The position numbers and the translations under genes are program-made. Below the pieces are notes generated by a model that was not told the origin of the DNA, made no database searches, and worked only from the letters and a program-made list of their open reading frames with translations. Below, piece by piece: positions 8,274 to 16,303 of a stretch of DNA of 64,000 nucleotides (within the stretch, counting starts at the first letter, position 1; each line of letters opens with the position of its first letter). Location of the stretch: NCBI GenBank assembly GCA_964353865.1, contig CAYGXJ010000040.1, positions 1 to 64,000 on the forward strand. Reading direction: 5' to 3'. The stretch is from RBG-16-64-43 sp964353865. Its GTDB lineage: Bacteria > Chloroflexota > Anaerolineae > Anaerolineales > RBG-16-64-43.

Positions 8274-8303
8274 CGAGTGGGGCGGCGACTCCCGCCCCAC
8301 TCG
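8274..8303 (+). terminator. Terminator-like hairpin after the thiolase/DUF35 operon
   Basis: CGAGTGGGGCGG (8274-8285) and CCGCCCCACTCG (8292-8303) form a perfect 12-bp stem with a six-base loop. It lies between the end of the DUF35 operon and the DsrE-like gene. No U-tract follows, so termination would be weak or factor-assisted. Confidence 0.5.
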
Positions 8304-8417
8304 TGTGCATACCGCTCAGGGTTCACGGCGACACCCTTGGCCGAGGATTGTACAGGCAGCCTTAAGCACGGGGTGGCTGCATCAAGGCACCAGAGAAACC
8401 CGAAGTGAGGAGTCGAG

Positions 8418-8774
8418 ATGCCAACAAACAAAAAGGCCGTGGCCACGGTCATCGTGGTTGCCCGGGACGGAATGGGCGAGGCGCCTGTCGAACTGCGCCA
8501 CAGGCTCATCAAGAGCTACTTTGGCCTGCTCCTGCAAAACGAGATGCTCCCGCGAGCCGTCTGTTTCTATGGGGCAGGAGTCCACCTGGTGGGCTCCGCC
8601 TCTCCGGTGATCGAGGAACTGAAGGCCTTGGAGGCCAAAGGCGTTCGCCTGGTGGTCTGTTCGACGTGTGTCAACTTCTTCGAATTGGCGGATGACATTC
8701 GGGTGGGTGTGGTCGGAGGGATGGGCGACATCCTCGAAGCGCAATGGAGAGCCGATAAGGTCATTGCGTTGTGA
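8418..8774 (+). CDS. DsrE/YedF-like sulfurtransferase-type protein
   Basis: A 118-residue protein matching the DsrE-like domain found at the C-terminus of YedF proteins (linked to selenium metabolism): VCFYGAGVHLVGSASPVIEEL, then a VCSTCVNFF motif with two Cys spaced by two residues and VGVVGGMGDILE. DsrE-fold proteins relay sulfur or selenium as persulfide or perselenide. The usual N-terminal TusA domain of YedF is absent here and no TusA gene is adjacent. GTGAGGAG precedes the ATG. No selD or selA is in the window, so a selenium role is only a family-based suggestion. Confidence 0.75.
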   Translation: MPTNKKAVATVIVVARDGMGEAPVELRHRLIKSYFGLLLQNEMLPRAVCFYGAGVHLVGSASPVIEELKALEAKGVRLVVCSTCVNFFELADDIRVGVVGGMGDILEAQWRADKVIAL

Positions 8775-8808
8775 GTGCCGCGTGAGCCGCCCTGCGTCGG
8801 ATGTGGCA

Positions 8809-9498
8809 ATGAGAGACGAGATCATGCGTGAAGAATCCCCCCGGCCGGCAGAGATCGGCATGCATGCCCGCTCACGCAGCATGTACGATGCCCTCTCCCC
8901 ATGGTACGACCTGCTGACCGCCGGGCAGGAGAACGCGGTGCGCGCCGTCGCAGTCAAAGCGCTTGCCCTGCAGCCGGGCGAGCGCGTCTTGGAGGTGGGC
9001 TTTGGGACCGGAAGTGCGCTCGTTGGCATGGGCGAGGCGGTGACCGAACGCGGCAGCGTATGGGGCGTCGATCTTTCGTGGGGGATGGCCCACGTGGCGC
9101 AGCGCCGACTGCGCAGCACGCGCCGCACATCCTGCATCGGCTTGGCCTGCGGTGATGCGCTGCGCCTGCCGCTTTGCGCCGCGTGCATGGATGCGCTCTT
9201 TCTGTCCTTCACGCTGGAATTGCTCGAGGCGGCGGAGATTCCCATCGCGCTCGGTGAATGTCGGCGCGTGCTGCGCCGCGGCGGGCGGATGGGCCTGATC
9301 TGCCTGTCGAGTGAGGCCGGATCCTCCGCCGTCAACTCCGTCTACGCCTGGGCGCACGCGCGCTGGCCGCACGTGCTCGACTGCCGGCCCATCCGCCCGC
9401 GCGATTGGCTGGCTGCCTCCGCGTTCGAGGTCAATGCCGGCCGACGTATGAGTCTGTGGGGTCTCGGGGTGGAGGCCTTGGTGTGCCGGCCGCTGTAG
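8809..9498 (+). CDS. UbiE-type SAM-dependent methyltransferase
   Basis: A class I methyltransferase of about 229 residues. It starts with the SMYDALSPWYDLL segment typical of UbiE/menG-like enzymes, then the SAM motif VLEVGFGTGSAL, an acidic strand VWGVDLSWGM, a GDALRLPLC post-II segment and VLRRGGRMGLI. Such enzymes methylate quinones, lipids or small molecules. No quinone genes are adjacent, so the substrate is open. ATG 8809 or ATG 8824 are both possible starts; the earlier frame overlapping the DsrE-like gene is not family-like. It probably shares a transcript with the DsrE-like gene. Confidence 0.78.
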   Translation: MRDEIMREESPRPAEIGMHARSRSMYDALSPWYDLLTAGQENAVRAVAVKALALQPGERVLEVGFGTGSALVGMGEAVTERGSVWGVDLSWGMAHVAQRRLRSTRRTSCIGLACGDALRLPLCAACMDALFLSFTLELLEAAEIPIALGECRRVLRRGGRMGLICLSSEAGSSAVNSVYAWAHARWPHVLDCRPIRPRDWLAASAFEVNAGRRMSLWGLGVEALVCRPL

Positions 9499-9553
9499 CG
9501 AGTCGGCGGTCGGCGACCATTCTCCTATGAGTTCGAATGCGGTGAAAAGCTCG

Positions 9554-9574
9554 GGGCAGGTCTCGGACCTGCCC
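9554..9574. terminator. Hairpin between convergent genes
   Basis: GGGCAGGTC (9554-9562) and GACCTGCCC (9566-9574) form a perfect nine-bp stem with a TCG loop. It lies between the 3' ends of the methyltransferase (+) and the broken lipoprotein (-). There is no U-tract on either side. Confidence 0.4.
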
Positions 9575-9601
9575 TGAGGTCCATCTTCCAGGAATTCCAG
9601 T

Positions 9602-10233
9602 TCAAGGGGCGATGCGAGTGAAGACAACCGCTTGCGCGCCCTCGGTTGCGGGCGTGTAGGTCAGGGTCGTGGTGGCGCAGGAGAAGGGTGTGGCCGTGGC
9701 CGTTTCGCCAAAGAAGGGAACCAGGCTGCCTAAAGTTGTGCTGTCGCCGGCGGGCATCCCGCCCAGGGTGAGAGTCATGGCCAGGTTGTCGATATTGACG
9801 TTGGTGGTCGAGAGCAAGGAGCCCTCAGCGACGGTGTAGTCCGCCGTTGCCGGCGCCATTGATCCTGGATATCGAGGTTGAGGCCGCCGCCGAGCTGGCA
9901 ATCGACCTTCAGATCATTAGCCTGGACCCCGGCGGTCCCGTCGGAATTGAACATGTAGAAGGCCGTGCCGCTGGTGCGCTTGTAGGTCAGCGTCCCTTCG
10001 CTCTGGGGAGGCAGGACGGAAGCCATGAATTCAAAGAGATCCGCCGACTCCCATGTCCCGACCAGGCACTCGGCGCCGGAGGCCACCGGGAAGGGCGGGG
10101 CAGTTACCATCGCCTCGGGTTTGCCGGAGGCGGGTGTGGCCTGGACCCCGCCGAGCAGTGAAGTGGGCAGGCTGCAGGCCAGCATTGCCAGAAGCGTCAC
10201 TCCGAGGACTGCCTGTAACTCCCTGTGTGTCAT
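9602..10233 (-). pseudogene. Lipoprotein with a frameshift
   Basis: Read on the minus strand, the first part has a signal peptide ending in a lipobox-like MLAC, a Thr/Pro-rich linker, then LVGTWESADLFEFMAS, TLTYKRTSGTAFYMF and LGGGLNLDIQ. At about 9855-9870 the frame breaks, and the downstream frame continues ATADYTVAEGSLLSTTNVNID to a natural stop at 9602. Restoring one base joins the halves into a protein of about 210 residues that resembles a lipocalin-like secreted domain. The gene is either mutated or affected by a sequencing error. The precise function is unknown. Confidence 0.68.
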
Positions 10234-10323
10234 TCGTTGTTCCATTCGTCGAACTTGCAGCATGGGAAGCCGTTGAAGAGTATTGCGGCCACAATTATGT
10301 CAATTGGCCATGTGCACATCCCT

Positions 10324-10350
10324 GTTCCCTCCTCCATCATTTGAGGGAAC
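10324..10350. repeat. Inverted repeat between divergent genes
   Basis: GTTCCCTC (10324-10331) and GAGGGAAC (10343-10350) form a perfect eight-bp inverted repeat with an 11-base spacer. It lies in the roughly 300-bp gap between the lipoprotein pseudogene (-) and the small membrane protein (+), where promoters of both would be expected. It could be an operator or an RNA hairpin. The rest of this gap shows nothing recognisable. Confidence 0.4.
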
Positions 10351-10537
10351 TTCGCTCCCCGATTCTGATCTGAGACACTCTGTCGGCTGGCACTTTTGTC
10401 GCTCGAAGCCTAACCAGGCAAGCCGTACGATGAGATAAGTAGGGATCGCCGATGCAAGAGCTGTGAGGCCTCCAATGCGCCCCCCCAAAGAACCACGGGT
10501 GCGTTTTCTCTCAGAGGGAGAGAGTAAGGAGTACCCG

Positions 10538-10795
10538 ATGAACAACCGCCAGAGAGCCTGGCTATGGTTAGCAGCAGGCGTATCGCTAATTGTGGGACTC
10601 ACATTTGTATGGAGTGACAGCGGTGCAGGATGGTTTCTCATAGTAATGGGGATAGTCTATATCGGCGCCTCGACGCGAGCCGGTCAAGCATGGGCAGCAT
10701 CCAATCCCAGCCTGGGACGGTGGGGGCTTGTCGGAGTTACGCTGTTGCTCGTGCTCCTTGCCGTGGTTGTTGGCGCAGTCCTCTTGTTGAAGTGA
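10538..10795 (+). CDS. Small membrane protein
   Basis: An 85-residue protein with three hydrophobic stretches (about residues 6-24, 27-45 and 58-83). I start at ATG 10538, preceded by TAAGGAG seven bases away; the upstream in-frame extension is Pro/Arg-rich and not protein-like. No named family is recognised. It lies just before a cluster of PspC/LiaF-type membrane proteins, separated from it by 290 bp in which I see no gene. It may belong to the same envelope-related group, but that is only positional. Confidence 0.6.
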   Translation: MNNRQRAWLWLAAGVSLIVGLTFVWSDSGAGWFLIVMGIVYIGASTRAGQAWAASNPSLGRWGLVGVTLLLVLLAVVVGAVLLLK

Positions 10796-11085
10796 GCAGC
10801 CGGGCTAGGCCATGGGGACTGCCTGCTCGGCCTGCCGGCGTGGCGCAAACTGGAGTCGGAACTGCCCAATTCCGCGAGATAGCCTGGTTCAAGGCCGACA
10901 GATGACATCAATCCTGAGAATCCAGCAACTGTCACCCGCGCCAAGCGTAAATGAGCATGTAGCCCAGGCAAAACACCCGTCGACTCGCATCCGGTCCGTT
11001 GCGGCAGGGTTACAGTATCGAGGGTTGGATTGACCCTGGGGTTGTCTCTGGACCGAATCTGACATCTGCACGACTGGAGGTTTCC

Positions 11086-11598
11086 ATGGCTCAGCAACGC
11101 AGAACGGCTCTTGCGGGCGGGATCATTCTCATTGTGCTGGGTGTGATGTTTTTGGCTGGACAAATCATGCCCGGGCTCTCACGCTGGCTGCGCATCGAGT
11201 ACTCCTGGCCGCTGTGGGTCATCGGCTCGGGTGCCTTCCTCTTCATCCTCGGCCTTATGACCGGTGCGCCCGGCCTGGCCGTGCCGGCCTGCATCGTAGG
11301 CGGCATCGGCGGACTGCTGTACTGGCAGAACGCCACCGGCAATTGGGGCAGCTGGGCTTACGCGTGGACTCTCATCCCCGGCTTCGTCGGGCTGGGCACG
11401 CTGCTCATGGGTATCCTGGGTGAGAAGCCGCGCGAATCGATCACCGGCGGCCTGTGGCTGATGTTCATCAGCCTGATTCTGTTCTTCATCTTCGGTTCAG
11501 TGTTCGGCGGCCTGGGGATGTTCGGGCCGTACTGGCCGGTGCTGCTCATCGGGCTGGGGGTGGTGGTGTTGCTGCGATCGTTCTTCAGACGCCACTGA
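11086..11598 (+). CDS. Multi-pass membrane protein, LiaI/DUF5668-like
   Basis: A 170-residue protein made almost entirely of transmembrane helices (about five), starting RRTALAGGIILIVLGVMFL. Two helix pairs carry a 'G..LI.LG.....' then 'WPLWVIGSGAFLFILGL' / 'WPVLLIGLGVVVLLRSF' signature, the repeated unit of LiaI/LiaF-type transmembrane domains. TGGAGG at 11075-11080 precedes the ATG. It opens a five-gene cluster (11086-14510) of membrane and LiaF-like proteins. In Firmicutes such genes respond to and report cell envelope stress; no LiaRS two-component pair is in this window. Confidence 0.7.
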   Translation: MAQQRRTALAGGIILIVLGVMFLAGQIMPGLSRWLRIEYSWPLWVIGSGAFLFILGLMTGAPGLAVPACIVGGIGGLLYWQNATGNWGSWAYAWTLIPGFVGLGTLLMGILGEKPRESITGGLWLMFISLILFFIFGSVFGGLGMFGPYWPVLLIGLGVVVLLRSFFRRH

Positions 11599-11635
11599 GC
11601 GTTCTACTTGGACCGAGTTCCCGGAGGAGGTATCA

Positions 11636-12430
11636 ATGCGTTGGGGAGCAATGTTCTGGGCGATCATCCTGATCGCAATCGGCAGCTTGCTGTTTCTGAA
11701 TAACCTGGGTGTGATCTCGGTCAACGTGTGGGCGTTTGTGCCCCCCGTGATGCTGATCGTGTTGGGGGTGTGGTTTCTGTTCGGAGGATCGCTCCGCCGG
11801 GAGGTGGCGAGCCAGACGGCCTCCATCCCGTTGGGGGGAAGCGCGCGGGCCGCGATCCGGTTGCGCCACGGGGCCGGGCGGTTGACGCTGGGTTCGGGCG
11901 CGGCAAGCGGGGAACTCGTGCGCGGGACTTTCGTGGGCGGCCTCTCGCACCGCGAAACGCGCCAGGGCGACTTGCTGGAGGCGGATCTCTCCGTGCCGTC
12001 GGAGGTCTTCGGCCATTCGCCGTTGATGTGGGGACCGGGCCGGCCCCTCGACTGGACGCTCGAACTCACTCGCGATATCCCGCTGACGCTCGATCTCGAG
12101 ATGGGGGCCAACGAGGCGCGTCTGAACCTCACCGACTTGCACGTGACGGACCTGCGCGTGAAGTCCGGGGCCAGCAACACAACCATCAGCCTGCCGGCGG
12201 CGGCCGGGCTGGTGCGCGGAAAGGTCGAGGCCGGAGCCGCCTCGCTCGCGCTGCGAATCCCGCCAGGCGTGGCTGGCCGGTTCCGAGTAACCGGTTTGAC
12301 GGGCACCACGGTCGACAGCGCGCGCTTTGCGCGCTCGGGCGATGAGTACCGATCGGCGGACTTCGACAGCGCCGCCAACAAAGTCGATTTCGAGATCACC
12401 ATGGGCGCCGGGTCGGTCGACATCCGCTAG
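11636..12430 (+). CDS. LiaF-like protein: transmembrane domain plus beta-sheet domain
   Basis: A 264-residue protein with two N-terminal transmembrane helices (residues about 5-24 and 31-49) of the LiaI/DUF5668 type and a C-terminal region of regular beta strands (for example PLTLDLEMGANEARLNLTDL and LRVKSGASNTTISLP) typical of the LiaF/DUF2154 'toast-rack' fold. The hairpin topology leaves this domain on the cytoplasmic side, as in LiaF. LiaF proteins act as sensors or inhibitors in envelope stress signalling. It follows the previous gene by 37 bp with AGGAGG before the ATG. A second LiaF-like gene ends the same cluster. Confidence 0.75.
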   Translation: MRWGAMFWAIILIAIGSLLFLNNLGVISVNVWAFVPPVMLIVLGVWFLFGGSLRREVASQTASIPLGGSARAAIRLRHGAGRLTLGSGAASGELVRGTFVGGLSHRETRQGDLLEADLSVPSEVFGHSPLMWGPGRPLDWTLELTRDIPLTLDLEMGANEARLNLTDLHVTDLRVKSGASNTTISLPAAAGLVRGKVEAGAASLALRIPPGVAGRFRVTGLTGTTVDSARFARSGDEYRSADFDSAANKVDFEITMGAGSVDIR

Positions 12431-12469
12431 CCGCGGGGCGATCGACGCGACGACCAAGAGGAGAACAAC

Positions 12470-13105
12470 ATGCGCAAAGTCGATTTTCGTCTTCTGTTCG
12501 GTATCCTGCTCATCCTGGGGGGCGCGCTCTTTCTGCTGGAGGCGCTGGACCTGATCGCCATCGGTGGCTGGATCTGGGGGCTGGCCTTCATCGTGGCGGG
12601 GGCGGTGTTCCTGTACGTGTACTTCGCCCAGCGCGAGCAGTGGTGGCCGCTCATCCCGGGCTGCACGCTGGCTGGGATCGGCCTGGGCATCCTGCTGGGC
12701 AGCCTCTTCCCCGTGCTCGACTTCCTGACCGGTGTGTTCGTCCTGGGCGGCATCGGCCTCAGCTTCCTGCTGATCTACCTGACCCACCGCGAATTCTGGT
12801 GGGCGATCATTCCCGCCGGCACGCTGTTCACCCTGGCGCTGGTGACGGTAGCCGACCGCCTCTTCATCGATGACGTGGGTGTGCCCGGCGTGCTCTTCTT
12901 CGGACTCGGCCTGACCTTCGCCGCGTTGGCGCTCTTGCCGACCGCGCAGGGCCGCATGAAGTGGCCGTGGATCCCGGCGGTGGTACTCGGCCTGATGGGT
13001 GTGGTGATGATCGGGGCCGGGATCGACAAGGCGGGCATCGCCGTGGCTGTGGTGATGGTCGCCGCCGGCCTGTATCTCATCTTGCGCACGGCGCGGCCGC
13101 GTTGA
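12470..13105 (+). CDS. Multi-pass membrane protein of the LiaF/PspC cluster
   Basis: A 211-residue protein with about eight hydrophobic segments, opening with FRLLFGILLILGGALFLLEAL, the same helix type as its neighbours. Motifs such as EQWWPLIPGCTLAGIGLGILL and EFWWAIIPAGTLFTLAL show an internal duplication of a 'Q/R-E-x-WW-x-(L/I)IP' unit. No named function is recognised. It sits 39 bp after the first LiaF-like gene and 28 bp before the PspC gene, with AGGAG before the ATG, and is clearly part of the same operon. Confidence 0.65.
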   Translation: MRKVDFRLLFGILLILGGALFLLEALDLIAIGGWIWGLAFIVAGAVFLYVYFAQREQWWPLIPGCTLAGIGLGILLGSLFPVLDFLTGVFVLGGIGLSFLLIYLTHREFWWAIIPAGTLFTLALVTVADRLFIDDVGVPGVLFFGLGLTFAALALLPTAQGRMKWPWIPAVVLGLMGVVMIGAGIDKAGIAVAVVMVAAGLYLILRTARPR

Positions 13106-13133
13106 GCCGCGCAGTGCTCGCTGGAGGTGTGGA

Positions 13134-13598
13134 ATGCAATCGCGTCTAATACGCAGTCGCAGTGATCGCATGCTGGGCGGTGTGTGCGGCGGGCTGGCCG
13201 CCTATCTGCGGATCGATGCCACCATCATCCGCCTGCTGTTCGTGCTCATGGCTCTCGGATCGGGAGCGGGTGTCTTCATCTACCTGGTGCTGTGGTTCGT
13301 CCTTCCCGCCGAAGGGGCCACGGGATCCACCAACCTCAACGCCAGCATTCGCGCCGGCGCCGAAGAGATGGCCGAGCGCGCGCGCACGCTGGGCGCCGAC
13401 CTGCGCTCACCGGACTCGGGGGCCAATCGGCGCGGCCTGATGGTTGTCGGCGCGGGCCTGATTCTGGTGGGGGCGATCGTCTTTCTCAACAACCTGAACA
13501 TCCCGTGGCTGGCCTGGCTGAAGGTGGACCTGCTCTGGCCGCTGGTGCTGGTCGCCGCGGGGGTCCTGGTCATCGTGCGTTATCTGAGAGGAGAATAA
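13134..13598 (+). CDS. PspC domain membrane protein
   Basis: A 154-residue protein with an N-terminal PspC domain: RSRSDRMLGGVCGGLAAYL, RIDATIIRLLFVLM and a helix ending YLVLWFVLPAE. A charged linker (residues about 65-100) leads to a C-terminal pair of helices of the DUF5668/LiaI type. PspC proteins are inner-membrane components of phage-shock-type envelope stress responses. GGAGG precedes the start. It is flanked by the other members of the cluster with gaps of 28 and 3 bp. No PspA gene is in the window, so the partner is unknown. Confidence 0.85.
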   Translation: MQSRLIRSRSDRMLGGVCGGLAAYLRIDATIIRLLFVLMALGSGAGVFIYLVLWFVLPAEGATGSTNLNASIRAGAEEMAERARTLGADLRSPDSGANRRGLMVVGAGLILVGAIVFLNNLNIPWLAWLKVDLLWPLVLVAAGVLVIVRYLRGE

Positions 13599-13601
13599 AC
13601 C

Positions 13602-14510
13602 ATGGAAAGTCATCACGATCGAGGCGGCCTGGTCGGCCCCATCCTGCTCATCGGCCTGGGGCTGGTCTTCCTGCTGACCAACCTGGGCATGCTTTCGACG
13701 TCCATCTGGGGAGTCCTGTTGCGCATCTGGCCGGTGATCCTTATCGCCGTCGGCGTCGACCTGCTGATCGGGCGCCGCTCGCTGTGGGGCCGCTTGCTGG
13801 CCTTGGTGCTCATCCTGGCCGTCCTGGCCGGCGGGCTGTGGATCGGCGGCGTGCGCATCGGGAGCATCCAACCCGGACAGCGGGTCGAAGGCCAGGCAGT
13901 GACGCAGCCGCTGGGCGGCGCCACGCGCGGCATGGTGCGTGTCGATCCGGCGATCGGGCTTGTCGAAGCCGGCGCGCTGGAGGCCGGTTCAAAGAATCTG
14001 GTCGAAGGCAACATCGCCCTCCCGCGAGGGGCCGATCTCACCAAGGCGGCCTCGGTTTCAGGCGGTACCGCCAGCCTCACCCTGCGCATGAACGGCTCGT
14101 GGTTCGGCCCGTCAATCAACGATGACGACTCGATGAGATGGACCCTAAACATCAATCGCGATGTGCCCCTGGACCTGCACTTCAACATCATCGCCGGGCA
14201 AGGGCTGCTCGACCTCTCGCAATTGAAGATCGAAGCCTTGGACGTCGAGTCGGTGTTCGGCCAGGCCACGGTCACGCTGCCTGCCGGAAGCTACCGCGCC
14301 CACGTGAGTGGCGTGTTCGGGCAGACGATCGTCACGCTTCCAGCTAACGCGGGCGTGAAGGTCAAGGTCTCGGCAGTGTTCGGCAGCTCATCCTTGCCCT
14401 CCGGCTACACCCGGGAAGGCGACTGGTACTATTCGCCCAACTACAACACCGCCACCCACAAGGTGGAACTCACGGCTGAAGAAGTCTTCGGCGAGGTGAT
14501 CGTGCGCTGA
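13602..14510 (+). CDS. LiaF-like protein with repeated VFG-V-LP strands
   Basis: A 302-residue protein with three N-terminal transmembrane helices, a region around GQAVTQPLGGATRGMVRVD, and a C-terminal beta-helix-like domain in which the unit 'VFGxxxVTLPA' recurs (ESVFGQATVTLP, SGVFGQTIVTLP, SAVFGSSSLPSG, EEVFGEVIV). This matches the LiaF/DUF2154 (toast-rack) fold. It is a distant paralogue of the gene at 11636. It is three bases after the PspC gene and is followed by a strong terminator, so it is the last gene of the operon. Confidence 0.75.
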   Translation: MESHHDRGGLVGPILLIGLGLVFLLTNLGMLSTSIWGVLLRIWPVILIAVGVDLLIGRRSLWGRLLALVLILAVLAGGLWIGGVRIGSIQPGQRVEGQAVTQPLGGATRGMVRVDPAIGLVEAGALEAGSKNLVEGNIALPRGADLTKAASVSGGTASLTLRMNGSWFGPSINDDDSMRWTLNINRDVPLDLHFNIIAGQGLLDLSQLKIEALDVESVFGQATVTLPAGSYRAHVSGVFGQTIVTLPANAGVKVKVSAVFGSSSLPSGYTREGDWYYSPNYNTATHKVELTAEEVFGEVIVR

Positions 14511-14545
14511 GAGTGCGCCATTCTGGGTCACCTTTTCGGCAATGC

Positions 14546-14583
14546 AACCGTCCGCCCACATCTGGGCGGACGGTTTGTTCTTT
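14546..14583 (+). terminator. Rho-independent terminator of the PspC/LiaF operon
   Basis: AACCGTCCGCCCA (14546-14558) pairs perfectly with TGGGCGGACGGTT (14563-14575) around a CATC loop, and the stem runs into TTTGTTCTTT. A 13-bp GC-rich stem followed by a T-rich tract is a textbook intrinsic terminator. It lies 36 bp after the last gene and also separates it from the convergent PPSR-type gene. Confidence 0.9.
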
Positions 14584-14620
14584 GCCCCGGAAGCTCGCGG
14601 GCACGGGAGGCGGCCGGGGA

Positions 14621-15445
14621 CTAGGCGGTCAGGTCGCTGGTGTGCGCCGGGTCGCGGCCGGGGAGCAATAGCAGGATTTCGCGCGCCACTTCCTCGACGG
14701 ATTTGCCCGTGACGTCGACGGTTCGCCACCCTCGCTCGAGGGCAATCTTCTGCGCATAGTGCAATTCGCGGCGGATGCTTACCAGCGAGGCGTATGGCTC
14801 GGGGGGAACACCCAGGTGCTCGGCGCGCGCCCGGCGAAGCTCGAGCAGCCGCGCGGGAGCCATCATCAGGCAGAAGACGCGCTCTGCCGGCACGCGGGCC
14901 AGCGCCTGCGGCAGCGCCACCTGCTCGACGATCGGGACGTTCGCGGCGAACCACCCGCGATAGGCCATGAAGAGCGTGGTGGGTGTCTTCATCGTGCGGG
15001 AGATGCCTACTAAGGCCACCTCGGCCCATTCCAGTTCTTCAGGCCGCTGGCCGTCGTCGTGGCGGAAGGCGAATTCGACGGCTTCGATTTCTCGGCTGCG
15101 CGCCTCGCTGAGTTGCTGGAAGAGTCCGGGCCTCTCCTGCGGCGAGAGGTGCAGATGGGTCGCCAGGCGGTCGAGCACCGGGCCGAGCAGGTCGAGCGCG
15201 TCGACGCCCCGGCGGCGCGCTTCTTCCAGCATCACTCGGCGCAGCTCGTCGGAGACCAGGGTATGCATCACGAAGGAGGATTGCTGCGCCGCCTCATGCA
15301 CGACGGCCCGCACCTGCGCCTCGCTCAGGATGTCGCCGCGGCGAACAATCGTTGCGGGTGCATCTTCGAATTGGACGAGCGCCGAGCGCAAGACCCGCTC
15401 AGCGGTTTCACCGGTGGCATCGGAAACGACGAAGATCGTCAGCAT
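14621..15445 (-). CDS. Bifunctional kinase/pyrophosphorylase (PEP synthase or PPDK regulatory protein, DUF299)
   Basis: A 274-residue protein of the DUF299 family. These enzymes phosphorylate, using ADP, and dephosphorylate a Thr of PEP synthase or pyruvate phosphate dikinase, switching gluconeogenic flux. It starts IFVVSDATGETAERV, has the P-loop-like GISRTMKTPTT (usually GVSRTSKTP, so one Ser is replaced by Met) and ends with the conserved VTGKSVEEVAREIL. No ppsA or ppdK target gene lies in the window. It is 93 bp downstream of the methyltransferase gene that closes the radical-SAM operon and could be a distal member or independent. Confidence 0.85.
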   Translation of the reverse strand: MLTIFVVSDATGETAERVLRSALVQFEDAPATIVRRGDILSEAQVRAVVHEAAQQSSFVMHTLVSDELRRVMLEEARRRGVDALDLLGPVLDRLATHLHLSPQERPGLFQQLSEARSREIEAVEFAFRHDDGQRPEELEWAEVALVGISRTMKTPTTLFMAYRGWFAANVPIVEQVALPQALARVPAERVFCLMMAPARLLELRRARAEHLGVPPEPYASLVSIRRELHYAQKIALERGWRTVDVTGKSVEEVAREILLLLPGRDPAHTSDLTA

Positions 15446-15538
15446 GGACCCGCCGCCCGCGAGACGGCGCCCAATTCCTTGAAACGGACCGCGTCGCCGC
15501 TGGTTGGCTCAGGCGCGAGAGGAGGGGTGCGATGCATT

Positions 15539-16294
15539 CTATTCCACCCGGCCGATCGCATAGAAGGTTGGCACGTACAGCACGCGTTCGCCGCGCTCGC
15601 GCGCGGTCCAGTCCAGCATCCGCAACCGCTCCCGCACCTCGGATGTCAGGCGTGCCTGAAGGTCATCTTCCAGCACGGACCATTCCATCTCAAACTCCGT
15701 GCGTGAGGCAGGCCCGGCCCACTGCGCGCCGAGGACGCCCACCTCGACTTCGCCCAGGCCGGCCAGCACAAAGAGGCGCCCCAGCTCGCGGCCGACATCC
15801 GGGTTGGCACCTTGCTCAATGAGCGCAGCGCGCTGCGCTCGTCCAATCTCCGCCAGGCTGTTGGGGAAATCAATCCGGCTGCCATAGTCCGGCTCCGCCA
15901 GCGCCAAGACAAACCCGCCCGGGCGTGTGACGCGGCGCATCTCGGTCACGGCGCTGGCCGGGTCGCGGACCCAGAGCAGGAGGAAATGGCACAAGCTGAG
16001 GTCGAATGATCCGCTGCGGTAAGGAAGGGAATGGGCGTCGGCTTGCGCGAAGCAGGTGCGCTGGTCGCGCAGGCGCGCATAAGCCAGCCGCGTCCACTCT
16101 CGGTCGAGGCCGAAGACGCGCGCCTGCCAATCCAGGCTGAGCTCGCCCGTGAGAGCTCCGGTGGCGGCACCCACTTCGAGCATGCTGCGCGCCTGGGCCA
16201 TGCCCGACCGACGCAGCAGGGTCTGGCGAAGCTCGCGGGTCCACCCCGCTTGTTGCCGAAAGCGCGCATGCCAGGTGGCAAGATCGAGCGCCAC
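15539..16294 (-). CDS. SAM-dependent methyltransferase of the radical-SAM operon
   Basis: A 251-residue class I methyltransferase starting at GTG 16294 (AAGGGGGA upstream). It has the SAM motif MLEVGAATGALTGEL (about residues 38-52), the acidic FGLDREWTRL, ADAHSLPYRSGSFDLSLCH and RVTRPGGFVLAL segments of the methyltransferase_11 type. It begins nine bases after the pseudo-radical-SAM gene and is almost certainly co-transcribed with it. If that operon modifies a protein, this enzyme may methylate the same target or a product; otherwise it could serve an unrelated small molecule. Confidence 0.78.
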   Translation of the reverse strand: MALDLATWHARFRQQAGWTRELRQTLLRRSGMAQARSMLEVGAATGALTGELSLDWQARVFGLDREWTRLAYARLRDQRTCFAQADAHSLPYRSGSFDLSLCHFLLLWVRDPASAVTEMRRVTRPGGFVLALAEPDYGSRIDFPNSLAEIGRAQRAALIEQGANPDVGRELGRLFVLAGLGEVEVGVLGAQWAGPASRTEFEMEWSVLEDDLQARLTSEVRERLRMLDWTARERGERVLYVPTFYAIGRVE

Positions 16295-16303
16295 CGTTCC
16301 CCC

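Noticed and set aside
11633..13171. A 512-codon minus-strand frame across the LiaF-like cluster
   Set aside because: Composition (Arg, Gln, His rich) and lack of domains mark it as the antisense shadow of the + strand membrane genes.
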